A DNA stretch of 64,000 nt from Crocinitomicaceae bacterium (GTDB taxonomy: Bacteria; Bacteroidota; Bacteroidia; Flavobacteriales_D; Crocinitomicaceae): contig JAKVAQ010000003.1 of NCBI GenBank assembly GCA_022447665.1, positions 39,159 through 103,158 of the forward strand, read 5' to 3'. The notes under the pieces are model-generated. The model was given only the letters and a program-made list of their open reading frames with translations, was not told where the DNA came from and did no database searches. Numbering within the stretch: the stretch's first letter is position 1; each line of letters starts with the position of its first letter. This document shows positions 8,144-17,646 of this stretch, one piece after another. The position numbers and the translations under genes are program-made.

Positions 8144-9802
8144 ATGCTAAAGCAACTTGAGATTTCGAATTACGCCTTAATCGAAAACCTTTCGTTATCA
8201 TTCAGCCCTGACTTTACCACAATCACTGGTGAAACCGGTGCTGGGAAATCGATAATGCTTAAAGCTTTAGGTTTAATTTTAGGAGAAAGAGCAGACACAA
8301 GTGTCATCAAACAAAACTCAAGTAAATGTATTCTTGAAGCTCACTTTGATATTACTTCTTTAGGTTTAAGCGCCTTTTTTGAGCAGAATGATATTGACTA
8401 TGACAATCAAAGTATAATTCGTAGAGAGTTTGCCGCTTCGGGCAAGTCGCGTGCATTTATAAACGATACACCTGTACCGTTGAGTGTGTTGAGTGCACTT
8501 GGTAAGAAATTGGTTAATATCCATTCTCAAAATGAAACGATGCTCATCAATTCTACTGAATTTCAGTTTCAAATACTGGATCAATTTGCAGGCATTAATA
8601 ACAAAGTGAAAAGCTATCAAGAGGTTTATAAAGAATATCAAGCACGATTAAAGGAACGAATCGATCTTCAGTTAAAAGAAATGGAGAATCGAAAGGAAAG
8701 GGATTATCTCGAATTCTTAGTGAAAGAACTTGAAGAAGCGAATCTTGATAATATTAACATATCTGACCTCCAGCAAAAAGGAGATTTAATTGAAAACTCG
8801 GAGAAAATTTTAGAGAATCTTCAATATGCCAATTCAGTATTAGAAAATGAAGAGATCGGGCCAAAAATTGCTCTGAAAGCATTGCTTGAAGCCTTTTCGA
8901 ACCTCACTGAATACGATAAGAAATATGCAGAGGTACATAGCCGTTTAATGAGTATTAAAATTGAGCTTGACGATATTGACAATGAAATTGGTGGAATGAT
9001 CGGGGATTTGAGTATTGATGAGGAAGAGGCTCAAATCGTAAAAGAAAAACTCGAGTCTGTAAATTCACTAACATTCAAACACAATGTAAATGATTTGCAC
9101 GGCCTAATCCAATTAAAATCAGACCTCGAACTTAAACTAAGTGGAATAAATGATAATTCTGAGCGTCTAGAAGAATTAATTGAAATTACCGAAAAGCTGA
9201 AAGAAGAAATTGCTAAAAAAAGTAAAGAGATATCAGTTGAAAGAAGAAAAGCCATTCCTGTTTTTGAAAAAGCTGTAGCAGCAAAACTTGCTGAAATGGC
9301 AATGGAAAACGCAGAACTTGAAATCGCTATATCTCCCGTCATTGAACCAAACAGATTCGGAGCAGACAACATTACCTATCTTTTTACAGCCAATAAGGGA
9401 GCTCCTAAAAATGAACTCAAGAAGGTCGCTTCTGGTGGGGAGCTTTCGAGACTTATGCTTAGTTTCCTTGAAATATCATCTGAAGTAGATCATTTACCAA
9501 CCATGATTTTTGATGAAATTGATACTGGGGTGTCAGGAGAAGTAGCATCTAAAATGGCTGCTGTACTGAAATCCATGGGTAAAAAGCTTCAAATCATTTC
9601 GATCACGCATTTACCGCAAGTGGCAGCAGCAGGCTCAGAACATATCTATGTTTCTAAGTCCACAAATAAGGATAAGACCACTACCCTCGTCGAAAAATTA
9701 AACAACGAAGAACGCGTACTTGCAATTGCTAGAATGTTAAGTGGCGAGGAAATCTCTGAAGTGGCGAAAGAGAATGCTCAAAGTCTTCTTGCCAACAACT
9801 AA
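8144..9802 (+). CDS. recN: DNA repair protein RecN
   Basis: A 552-residue SMC-like ATPase. The Walker A motif GETGAGKS is at residues 29-36. A long coiled-coil region occupies roughly residues 155-370. The C-terminal ATPase half has the signature SGGELSRLML and Walker B MIFDEIDTGVSGE. RecN acts in double-strand break repair. The start is five bases after the DUF4835 stop, consistent with one transcript from bamD. Confidence 0.95.
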   Translation: MLKQLEISNYALIENLSLSFSPDFTTITGETGAGKSIMLKALGLILGERADTSVIKQNSSKCILEAHFDITSLGLSAFFEQNDIDYDNQSIIRREFAASGKSRAFINDTPVPLSVLSALGKKLVNIHSQNETMLINSTEFQFQILDQFAGINNKVKSYQEVYKEYQARLKERIDLQLKEMENRKERDYLEFLVKELEEANLDNINISDLQQKGDLIENSEKILENLQYANSVLENEEIGPKIALKALLEAFSNLTEYDKKYAEVHSRLMSIKIELDDIDNEIGGMIGDLSIDEEEAQIVKEKLESVNSLTFKHNVNDLHGLIQLKSDLELKLSGINDNSERLEELIEITEKLKEEIAKKSKEISVERRKAIPVFEKAVAAKLAEMAMENAELEIAISPVIEPNRFGADNITYLFTANKGAPKNELKKVASGGELSRLMLSFLEISSEVDHLPTMIFDEIDTGVSGEVASKMAAVLKSMGKKLQIISITHLPQVAAAGSEHIYVSKSTNKDKTTTLVEKLNNEERVLAIARMLSGEEISEVAKENAQSLLANN

Positions 9803-9867
9803 AGGAAACGTCTTAATTTTTGTATTTTGGTATGGATTTTGGAAAATCCAGTAAAAAAATCTTAATT

Positions 9868-11169
9868 ATGAAAACACGTTTATTCCTCTTAACCCTTTTA
9901 CTATCAGCTTTTTCAAGTTTTGCACAGAGAACAGGTGATCTTGTGATTTTTTCTAATACTGGAGAACAATTCTATGTGGTTCTTAATGGAGTTAGGCAAA
10001 ACATGTCACCAGAAACCAATGTAAAAGTTGAAGGCTTAAAAGATAGATGGTACAGTTGTAAAATCATCTCTTCTACTCAAACATTTGAAATTGAGAAGAA
10101 TGTGGGAATAAAAATGGACAGCTTAACCACATATCGTATCACTGAAAAGAAAGGTAAATATAAACTTCGTTTCTATAGCGAGCGTCCATCAGATAATACT
10201 CTTGAACCGAATCAAACCGTTGTAACTTACCACGCTGCAGAACAAAATACGAATACAGGCACTGCAAACAATACAGGAACTATTAATAATACTGGGATAA
10301 ATACGACTACTAACACAACGACCACTACAACCACAACTGGTACTAATAATGGTTCGAACTCTCAAAGCACTTCATTTGGGATTGGTGTAAAAGCGAATTC
10401 TACAGGAAATGAAAACAATAACGATCAGAACACTGAAAGCATTAATATCAACATAAATATTGATGAAAACATGGGAGGTATGAATAATGGCGGAAATGTT
10501 CAAATCAACGAGAATAATTCTACCTCAACCACTACAACTACAACCTCTACATCATCATCTAGCACTGTAAACGGAGAAACAACCTCTTCCTCAACCTATG
10601 AAGAAACAAATTCTACCACCGTTAATGGTCAAACTACTACTTCTACTTATTCTGAATCGTCCACTACCACTACAAATGGCGGCACAACAGAAACCACTAC
10701 AAATGTAAATTGGACAGGTAACGATCCAGGCACAACCACTACGACGACTACAACAGGAATGAACACAGATGTAAACTGGACAGGAAATGAGGCTGGTACA
10801 ACTACTACGACAACGGGAATGAACGCTGACTTTTCAAATACTGAAGTAAGTCCTAACACAAGCGCTTGCTTCTACGAAATGGATGCTACCAACTTTGCCT
10901 CAGCCAAAAAGAGTATTAGTAGTAAATCTTTTGCGGACTCAAAGATGACAGTTGCTAAGCAAATTGCAGATAATAACTGTTTATCTGCTCAGCAAATCAA
11001 GGAAATTGCAAACCTATTTGATTTCGAAGATGATAAGCTAGTGTTTGCTAAATATGCATACAATAGATGTGTTGATCAAAACAACTACTTTAAAGTAAAT
11101 GAAGCATTTCAATTCGATTCTTCTGTAGATGAGTTGAATGACTTTATTAATGGTACAACAAATCGTTAA
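9868..11169 (+). CDS. Secreted Thr-rich protein with C-terminal DUF4476 domain
   Basis: The ATG at 9868 is preferred because it directly starts a clean signal peptide (MKTRLFLLTLLLSAFSSFAQ). An upstream ATG at 9820 would add 16 non-signal residues. A small N-terminal beta domain (about residues 20-110) is followed by a long linker of Thr/Asn/Ser runs with two tandem copies of a VNWTGN unit. The last 100 residues (from CFYEMDATNFASAKKSI) are a DUF4476 domain, a Bacteroidota helical domain of unknown function. The Thr/Ser-rich linker is a plausible O-glycosylation region. The stop overlaps the DUF423 start by one base. Confidence 0.8.
   Translation: MKTRLFLLTLLLSAFSSFAQRTGDLVIFSNTGEQFYVVLNGVRQNMSPETNVKVEGLKDRWYSCKIISSTQTFEIEKNVGIKMDSLTTYRITEKKGKYKLRFYSERPSDNTLEPNQTVVTYHAAEQNTNTGTANNTGTINNTGINTTTNTTTTTTTTGTNNGSNSQSTSFGIGVKANSTGNENNNDQNTESINININIDENMGGMNNGGNVQINENNSTSTTTTTTSTSSSSTVNGETTSSSTYEETNSTTVNGQTTTSTYSESSTTTTNGGTTETTTNVNWTGNDPGTTTTTTTTGMNTDVNWTGNEAGTTTTTTGMNADFSNTEVSPNTSACFYEMDATNFASAKKSISSKSFADSKMTVAKQIADNNCLSAQQIKEIANLFDFEDDKLVFAKYAYNRCVDQNNYFKVNEAFQFDSSVDELNDFINGTTNR
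10705..10830 (+). repeat. Two tandem VNWTGN-polyThr units in the DUF4476 protein
   Basis: Unit 1 (10705-10770, 22 residues) and unit 2 (10771-10830, 20 residues) share VNWTGN, a Gly-polyThr run, and GMN followed by Thr-Asp or Ala-Asp. They sit in the larger low-complexity Thr region at about 10260-10830. The difference in length comes from the poly-Thr tract, suggesting slippage. Confidence 0.8.
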
Positions 11170-11555
11170 TGGACAAACGCATTGTGCTCACTGGAGCAAT
11201 TTTTATTTTTCTTGGAATTATTCTTGGGGCTTTTGCAGCGCATGGTCTCAAGAATATAGTTCCTGAAGAAAAGTATATCATCATTTTTGAAAAAGGAGTT
11301 CGTTACCAAATGTACATGGGACTTGGATTTTTGATTGTCGGATTTAACGCTTCTAAAGTCGCTTTGTCACTCCGCTTATTTTATTGGTTTGGACTATTGG
11401 GCGTAATCATCTTTTCGGGACTTCTATACTTATTATCTATTACTCAAATCAAAGTTTTAGGTGCGATTGTTCCTATAGGTGGTACTCTCATGATTCTATC
11501 GTGGCTTCTGTTGATCATTAAAATCTGGAAACAAAAATCTACTAAAGATTCTTAA
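11169..11555 (+). CDS. DUF423 family membrane protein
   Basis: A 128-residue protein with four hydrophobic helices and the family phrases 'LGAFAAHGLK' near the N-terminus and 'GVRYQMYMGLG' in the second loop. DUF423 proteins are small integral membrane proteins of unknown function. The start overlaps the stop of the DUF4476 gene (TAATG). The end overlaps the convergent methyltransferase gene by 14 bases. Confidence 0.85.
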   Translation: MDKRIVLTGAIFIFLGIILGAFAAHGLKNIVPEEKYIIIFEKGVRYQMYMGLGFLIVGFNASKVALSLRLFYWFGLLGVIIFSGLLYLLSITQIKVLGAIVPIGGTLMILSWLLLIIKIWKQKSTKDS

Positions 11556-12069
11556 AAAACTCCCATAGCACAACGCCAGTGCAAACACTAATATTTAATG
11601 AATGTTTCGTACCTATTTGAGGTACTTCAATCACATTATCAACGGCATCCACCACTTCTTGCTTCACTCCTTCTACTTCATTACCCATAACTATTGCATA
11701 TTTCTTTGAAGAATTGATATTGTAATCATTTAGCATGATAGAGTCTTTGGCCTGTTCTATGGCCAGCGTAATGTATTCATCTTTTAAACTTTCAACTACA
11801 GAAAGGACATCTTCCGCATATTCCCATTCAACCGTTTCTGTTGCTCCTATAGCTGTCTTATGAATTTCACGATGTGGAGGTTGAGCTGTGATTCCACACA
11901 AATAAATTTTCTCAATCCTAAAAGCATCAGCGCTTCTAAACACTGAACCCACATTATTTAAACTCCTAATATTGTCTAGAACAATAATAATAGGTGTCTT
12001 CTCAGATTTCTTGAACTCATCTGCACTTAAACGGTTGAGCTCTTGTAATTTTAATTTTCTATTACTCAT
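11542..12069 (-). CDS. SpoU/TrmH family RNA 2'-O-methyltransferase
   Basis: A 175-residue SPOUT enzyme with all three family motifs: LNNVGSVFRSADAF (residues 37-50), IVMGNEVEGV, and the C-terminal NISVCTGVVLWEF, which form the knot that binds S-adenosylmethionine. It lacks the extra N-terminal substrate-binding domain of RlmB and is closest in size to TrmH/TrmL-type enzymes. The RNA target is not decidable. Its start overlaps the end of the HD-domain gene by four bases, so the two form an operon. Confidence 0.85.
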   Translation of the reverse strand: MSNRKLKLQELNRLSADEFKKSEKTPIIIVLDNIRSLNNVGSVFRSADAFRIEKIYLCGITAQPPHREIHKTAIGATETVEWEYAEDVLSVVESLKDEYITLAIEQAKDSIMLNDYNINSSKKYAIVMGNEVEGVKQEVVDAVDNVIEVPQIGTKHSLNISVCTGVVLWEFFKNL

Positions 12070-12677
12070 TCGGGTAATTGTGACTCAAGGTATTTTATCC
12101 AATTCTCTTTTTTATTCTGCCTTCTTTCAATAGCTGTATTTGTGTAATAGCAATGATGATTCTTTAAATACGTGACTTGATCTCTTAACCATTGTTCTTC
12201 AGAAAGGTCAGCCCCAAAACACAACATTTCCTCATAGAGATTTCTCGCTTGAACTATATAATTAGGAGTACCCAAATAATCGTGATCCGCATCGCAAATA
12301 ATCTCTTCCAATAGATTGGATGGATCATGTCCGTGCTGAGTAGCAAGAATAATGGATGAAATCTCTCTAATCGAATCCTCATCTACATTATAGCGTTCTA
12401 AAAACGATCTCATTATTCGAACACCATTTTCCTCATTTTCATGATATTCCTCTAAATATCCAGCATCATGAAACAATGCAGCATAACGCAAATTTAGAAC
12501 GCCTTCTTCATCTACATTTTCAGCTTGAGAATAATAAATAACAGCCTCTTCTACACTCAAGGTATGCGCTAAATCATGATAACATAAATCTCTATTTAGC
12601 TCTAGTTCAAGCTTCTCCAGAATCTCTTGCCTGATTTCTTGAAACACCTCTCTTTTATGCTGAAACTTGCTGTTCAC
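12066..12677 (-). CDS. HD-domain phosphohydrolase-like protein
   Basis: A 203-residue soluble protein with an HD-type metal site: His34 and His38 in YHDLAHTL, His70-Asp71 in ALFHDAGYL, and a later Asp in CDADHDYLG. The substrate is unknown; proteins of this type hydrolyse nucleotides or phosphoesters. The start given is GTG at 12677, but the -7 promoter element ends only four bases upstream. Translation may instead start at GTG 12647, which follows AAAAGAGAG and still precedes the HD domain, or the mRNA may be leaderless. It is co-transcribed with the methyltransferase. Confidence 0.75.
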   Translation of the reverse strand: MNSKFQHKREVFQEIRQEILEKLELELNRDLCYHDLAHTLSVEEAVIYYSQAENVDEEGVLNLRYAALFHDAGYLEEYHENEENGVRIMRSFLERYNVDEDSIREISSIILATQHGHDPSNLLEEIICDADHDYLGTPNYIVQARNLYEEMLCFGADLSEEQWLRDQVTYLKNHHCYYTNTAIERRQNKKENWIKYLESQLPE

Positions 12678-12681
12678 AATT

Positions 12682-12714
12682 CAAATATACTAGTTCTTAA
12701 CTCCCTAAAACCAA
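12682..12714 (-). promoter_or_regulatory. Promoter of the HD protein / RNA methyltransferase operon
   Basis: On the minus strand TTG (12714-12712), 22 bases, TATATTTG (12689-12682): an exact TAnnTTTG element with a -33 box at an acceptable distance. It ends four bases before the GTG at 12677. Confidence 0.55.
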
Positions 12715-12825
12715 GGATTATTATAAAATCCATTCAACTTTTACATGTGAATAAAAACGAAGCCCTCCTTATAAAAGCAGGACTTGCATAGGATATCTTA
12801 GCGAGTTAAAGTTCATCTATCACCT

Positions 12826-13371
12826 ATGTTAGGATCATTAATTAAGAGAAAACTTGACGCTGATAAAATGGCGAATGTCTTTGTTAACGCGTTCAATGAA
12901 GTAATTGAATCAGGCTTTGATGAAGTTGCTGAGATGATTAACGAGGATCCAGCCTTTATTGATTGTCCTCAAATTAACAAGAACTACGAAGACGCCTTTT
13001 TAATGATCGTTTTAGCAGGTAATCTACGCTTTTTCGAAGATCACTTCTCCAAACAAGAAGAAATAGAGATTAAGCAGTTGATTGAACATAAATTTGCTGC
13101 TATTTATGATATGAATGCAGGGGATTTCGATGCCATCCTTTCAGAGTATGATTCTTTTATTTCAAGAGTGAATCACCCTTCTAAAAACACACTTTATGGA
13201 ATGTCAAAGGCGGTATTCCATAAATTCAAGCTAAATAACTTTCAAGAAGAATACTTCAAAAACCTAAATACTCCCAATCCTTTATTCTTAAAAAGAATGG
13301 ATGATATCATTACCAACTTCCTTTGGGACTGGGAACAATTCTTCAAAAAGCACAAGTTAAATATCGCTTAG
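12826..13371 (+). CDS. Hypothetical cytoplasmic protein
   Basis: A 181-residue, mostly helical, soluble protein with no signal peptide, membrane segment or motif I can name. It is rich in Phe, Asn and acidic residues and ends in a Trp-containing helix (FLWDWEQFFKKH). Codon use and composition match its neighbours, which supports a real gene. It stands alone between the divergent HD operon and the protease gene; no function can be inferred from context. Confidence 0.65.
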   Translation: MLGSLIKRKLDADKMANVFVNAFNEVIESGFDEVAEMINEDPAFIDCPQINKNYEDAFLMIVLAGNLRFFEDHFSKQEEIEIKQLIEHKFAAIYDMNAGDFDAILSEYDSFISRVNHPSKNTLYGMSKAVFHKFKLNNFQEEYFKNLNTPNPLFLKRMDDIITNFLWDWEQFFKKHKLNIA

Positions 13372-13440
13372 AACTATCTGATATTTAACCCTTTTCTTTC
13401 GATTTTTTTCATAACTTAGGATTCTCACAAAAACTCAGAC

Positions 13441-16400
13441 ATGAAAAAAATATACCTTCTACTAGGGGGATGTTTTTTGGTGGGCTCTGCACATGCACAA
13501 ATCACCGAAGAACTCAAACCTCTAGAAAGTACTTCTGCGTCTTCAGCAGGAATGGCAATTAAACACATTATTGATACAGAAATTGGACATGGAGTTGGAG
13601 GCCATCATTGTGGTGCTCATGACCTAACCAAAGAATATTACGAATCAATAGGAATGTGGGAAGAATTTCAGGAATCAGTTGAGGAAGGAATCGCTATTTC
13701 TGAAGATTTCTCATATACTAAGACTCCTGGAACGAATACTATTTCTGTAATCTTTCACGTAGTACATAACCCTGATAATCCAGCGGAAAATGTATCCTAT
13801 ACGGACATCATGACTGTTTACAACGATTTAGTGGAAGACTTCTCTAAAACGAATGCTGATACTATTGATGCAAGAACAAGTTTTGGATTTATTCCTGCCG
13901 ATCCGAACATTAATTTCTGTTTGGCAACAAAAGAACCAGACGGAACACCTCTTGTGGAAGAAGGAGTAATCCGTGTTTCTACAACAGAAGATTGGTATGA
14001 TTCAGATGGTGGTGAAGAGAATAAAATGAAGTCTTCAGCTACTGGAGGATCGGATATTTGGGACAGAAATGATTACCTAAATATTTATATCTGTGATATT
14101 TCAAATGGTGCTTCATTCGGAACAGCTGGTTATGCCTACAGACCTTCAACAACATTGCTACCTCCTTCTGGATGGGACGGAATTGTATTGGATTATAACC
14201 TAGGTGTTACAAACGAAAACGTGCTAACGCATGAGGTAGGTCACTATTTAGGACTTGATCACACATGGGGTGGATCTGGCGGATGTGGATCTGACGATGG
14301 ATTCGCTGATACACCAAACACTGCAGGCCCTTCTTTTGATTACGGAGGATCTTGTTCAGGGTCTCAAACTACTTGTGGTTCTACTCAGACACAATACGAA
14401 AACTATATGGATTACTCCAACTGTACTGTAATGTTTACAGAAGATCAGTCAACTTACATGCAGTTAATCCTTCAAGGTATTCGCTCATCTTTATTATTAT
14501 CACCTGGATGTGATCCAGTTGAGGCTCCTCCTGTGAGTGCATTTGATGCATTAGCATCTGGATCAGCACCTTACATTGTTGGTGTTGGTGGCGCAGTTTC
14601 ATTAATCGATGAGTCTACAAACCTACCTACAGGATGGGCTTGGACAGTTTCAGGAACTGAAGGTGTTGATTGGAACTATACTTCTGGAACTTCTGCAACT
14701 GATCAAAACCCAATTGTAGAGTTTTACACTGTAGGGTTCTATGACATTGGTTTAACTGCATCAAACTTTTGGGGTACAGATGCTACTCCTGCAGATTCAA
14801 TTGGATTTGTTGAAGTGGTTGCTCCTTCAGCGGGCTCTGCATGTGATACTTTAAGAAATTACGATCCAGTAACAGAAGGTTTCGCTGCCTATTTATTAAC
14901 TGGTGTTTTCGGTCCAACTTGGGATGATTGGGGTTACTTACCTGGTCATGGAGGATATGACTTTGGTGGCGCTACGGGATTACAGCCAATAACTCAATAT
15001 GCAGAACTTTACACCTCACCGACCACTTCAGAAGTAAGAAGACTTATTTTCCCTGTATTCCAGGCTGATGATTTGGGCGTAGCTGATGGTGAAATTAGAA
15101 TTGGTATTCACCAAGATGATGCAGGAGGTACTCCGGGTACAGAAATTGTGGAGGACACTTTCGCAATTGCTGACCTGACTGCTGGTTTCTATAACATCGT
15201 GAATTTTAGTGATCCAGCAGAAGTAACCGGTAATTTCTGGATAACTTATGAATTTGATTATGACGCAACACAGGATACTTTACTTCTTGGTTGCGTAAAC
15301 TTTGGAGACCGTGATGCCACAACAGGCTTAAATACATTGTACCTTGAAACAAACGGTACATGGTACGAAACTACTGACTTATGGGGTGGTTGGGAAACAT
15401 CAATGTATACAGATGTATTACTTTCTAATGGTGATGACCCAGTTGCTGACTATGTAATAAGTGAAACGGAAATATGTGTTGGTGGTTCTATTGACGTTAA
15501 TAGTTCCCCTTCTACTAATGCAACGGATTACGAGTGGTTACAAACGGAAGACCTTAGTTCTCCACCAACTCCAATTATTTCTACATCAACTGACCCGGCA
15601 ACAACTTTCACATACTCTGGAACTGCTGGAACTTATGGGGTAGTTCTTTATGCTGATGGTGCTTGTAAAACAGACGTTGCAACTGTAGATATCACTGTTA
15701 ATGATGCAGTAGGCTATTCAACCAGTGTAACACATACTACGTGTGGATATAACAATGGAATTATCGATTTAACTGGTACCGGTGGTGATGGAGTTTATGA
15801 ATATTCGGTTAACGGTGGAGGATCATTCTCTTCATCAGGAACATTCACTGATTTACCTGCTGGAGATTATGATATTGTTGTTAGAACCAATGGTGACAAT
15901 TGTGAGGGCACAGGAACCATAACTGTTAATGCATCAACTGCATTTGAAGCAACAGTTTCAGCTTCTGTGGCAATTTGCCCTGGTGACGATGTTGACATCA
16001 CTGCAAGTGGTGGGGTTAGTTATGAGTGGTTTGATGGTTCTACCTCATTAGGAACAACTCCTACAGTTAACGTTACTCCTGCAACAACTACTTCATACAA
16101 CTGTATTGTAGTTGACGGATCAGGGTGTGAGAGTTCAGTATTTACTACTGTGACTGTGGATCCATTAGATGACGCAACGTTCAACTTTTTTGACTTCTGC
16201 TTTGGAGCTGCGAACTCTGCTGTAGACATTGCCACTACTGGAGGGACATTTAGTTTTGATCCAGCTCCTGGAGATGGAGCGTCAATCAACCCTACAACGG
16301 GAGAAATCACTGATGAAGTTCTAGGAACAACTTACTCAGTTAAGTATACAGTTGCTGAAGTTTGTGAAAATGACCACGTTGAGACTGTTACTGTGAACTC

Positions 16401-17535
16401 TGTGGATGACCCTTCATTCGTTACTTCGGATTTCTGTGATGGTGATGTTAATGTTGTTTCAAGTATAGCAACGCCTAGTGGTACATTTACTTATGATGGT
16501 ACAGATGCAAGTTCAATTGACCCAGCAACAGGTGTAATTACCGGTGGTATTCCAGGAACATCTTACGAAATCACTTATGACACTCCTCCTGGAATTTGTT
16601 CTGCAACTTCTTCGGTTACAATTACGGTATTAGAGAATCCAGTTATCTCATTGGTTTCGACTACTGACCCACTTTGTAATGGAGAAGCGACCGGAGCTAT
16701 TGACATTTCTACTTCAGGTCCAACAATTGATTCATACGATTGGGGCGGAGCAGGAACAACCGAAGATATCTCTGGATTAGCTGCGGGCGATTACACAATT
16801 ATTGTTGATGCAGTAGGATGTACAGATACTGAAACGTATACATTAACTGACCCGGCTGCAATTGTTATTGATGACTTAACTACTACAGATGTTGATTGTA
16901 ATGGTGATGCTACTGGAACAGCTGTTACAACAGCAAGTGGCGGTACAGGAACTTTATCATACGATTATGGCGGAGCTGATGAAACTGCATTACCTGTGGG
17001 TCTATACTCAGTAACAGTAACGGATGACAACGGGTGTACAGTAGATCAAGCATTTACAATTAACGAACCTGCACCTATTGACATTACCGCTGTTGTAACT
17101 CCTGATGACGGTACTTCTAATGGAGCTATTGATATCTCCGTTACTGGTGGTACAGCTCCTTATACTTACTCTTGGAGTAACGGAGAAACTACAGAAGATA
17201 TATCAGGTTTACCTGCGGGATCATACACTGTAACCGTTACCGATGCAAATGGATGTACTTCTGAAGAAACATATCAAGTAATTTCTACTGTTGGAATTGA
17301 GAATAATGAGCTTGACGCTGTTCAGTTATTCCCTAATCCAACTCAAGGAGAGATTAACTTAATTCTTCCAGGTGAATTTGCTTACACTTTAATGGATGCA
17401 AGAGGAAGAAAAATTATTACTAATGTAGACACAGATAACGCTATGATAGACTTATCAGCGTACGAATCAGGAATCTATTTTGTACAGATAAGAAAAGGTG
17501 ATAATCTTGTGACTAAGAAAATAGTATTAAAGTAG
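13441..17535 (+). CDS. T9SS-exported M43 (pappalysin-like) metalloprotease with SprB-type repeats
   Basis: A 1364-residue secreted protease. A signal peptide (1-19) is followed by a propeptide with a His/Cys cluster (His55, His56, Cys57, His60). The M43 catalytic domain has the zinc motif HEVGHYLGLDH (264-274) and a Met-turn at Met323 in NYMDYS. Then come a PKD-like domain (about 360-460), a beta-sandwich region, several Ig-like modules with paired Cys, and three SprB-type repeats (about 1075-1270, for example CNGEATGAIDIS and the SYTVTVTDANGCT type). The C-terminus is a type A T9SS sorting domain (from LFPNPTQGEINL, ending in a basic KKIVLK). It is expected to be exported by the machinery encoded at 38-48 kb and attached to or released from the cell surface. 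Confidence 0.92.
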   Translation: MKKIYLLLGGCFLVGSAHAQITEELKPLESTSASSAGMAIKHIIDTEIGHGVGGHHCGAHDLTKEYYESIGMWEEFQESVEEGIAISEDFSYTKTPGTNTISVIFHVVHNPDNPAENVSYTDIMTVYNDLVEDFSKTNADTIDARTSFGFIPADPNINFCLATKEPDGTPLVEEGVIRVSTTEDWYDSDGGEENKMKSSATGGSDIWDRNDYLNIYICDISNGASFGTAGYAYRPSTTLLPPSGWDGIVLDYNLGVTNENVLTHEVGHYLGLDHTWGGSGGCGSDDGFADTPNTAGPSFDYGGSCSGSQTTCGSTQTQYENYMDYSNCTVMFTEDQSTYMQLILQGIRSSLLLSPGCDPVEAPPVSAFDALASGSAPYIVGVGGAVSLIDESTNLPTGWAWTVSGTEGVDWNYTSGTSATDQNPIVEFYTVGFYDIGLTASNFWGTDATPADSIGFVEVVAPSAGSACDTLRNYDPVTEGFAAYLLTGVFGPTWDDWGYLPGHGGYDFGGATGLQPITQYAELYTSPTTSEVRRLIFPVFQADDLGVADGEIRIGIHQDDAGGTPGTEIVEDTFAIADLTAGFYNIVNFSDPAEVTGNFWITYEFDYDATQDTLLLGCVNFGDRDATTGLNTLYLETNGTWYETTDLWGGWETSMYTDVLLSNGDDPVADYVISETEICVGGSIDVNSSPSTNATDYEWLQTEDLSSPPTPIISTSTDPATTFTYSGTAGTYGVVLYADGACKTDVATVDITVNDAVGYSTSVTHTTCGYNNGIIDLTGTGGDGVYEYSVNGGGSFSSSGTFTDLPAGDYDIVVRTNGDNCEGTGTITVNASTAFEATVSASVAICPGDDVDITASGGVSYEWFDGSTSLGTTPTVNVTPATTTSYNCIVVDGSGCESSVFTTVTVDPLDDATFNFFDFCFGAANSAVDIATTGGTFSFDPAPGDGASINPTTGEITDEVLGTTYSVKYTVAEVCENDHVETVTVNSVDDPSFVTSDFCDGDVNVVSSIATPSGTFTYDGTDASSIDPATGVITGGIPGTSYEITYDTPPGICSATSSVTITVLENPVISLVSTTDPLCNGEATGAIDISTSGPTIDSYDWGGAGTTEDISGLAAGDYTIIVDAVGCTDTETYTLTDPAAIVIDDLTTTDVDCNGDATGTAVTTASGGTGTLSYDYGGADETALPVGLYSVTVTDDNGCTVDQAFTINEPAPIDITAVVTPDDGTSNGAIDISVTGGTAPYTYSWSNGETTEDISGLPAGSYTVTVTDANGCTSEETYQVISTVGIENNELDAVQLFPNPTQGEINLILPGEFAYTLMDARGRKIITNVDTDNAMIDLSAYESGIYFVQIRKGDNLVTKKIVLK

Positions 17536-17605
17536 TTGTTACTTTTCGCTAATACATGAATTAGCTTAGTAACCGCATATTTAATCCTCAAGCAAGGATA
17601 AAAAG

Positions 17606-17636
17606 AAACCGCGCTGATATCAGCGCGGTTTTTTAG
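17606..17636. terminator. Bidirectional intrinsic terminator between protease and batE
   Basis: A perfect 26-base palindrome (17606-17631) with a GC-rich core CCGCGCTGAT/ATCAGCGCGG is flanked by T residues on the right and an A-rich tract on the left. It can therefore stop transcription from both convergent genes, 13441-17535 (+) and 17647-18384 (-). Confidence 0.9.
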
Positions 17637-17646
17637 TTCTTTATGA

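Noticed and set aside
10647..10859. Minus-strand Val-rich open frame
   Set aside because: It is only the complement of the Thr-codon repeats of the DUF4476 gene; antisense of ACN repeats reads as Val-rich.
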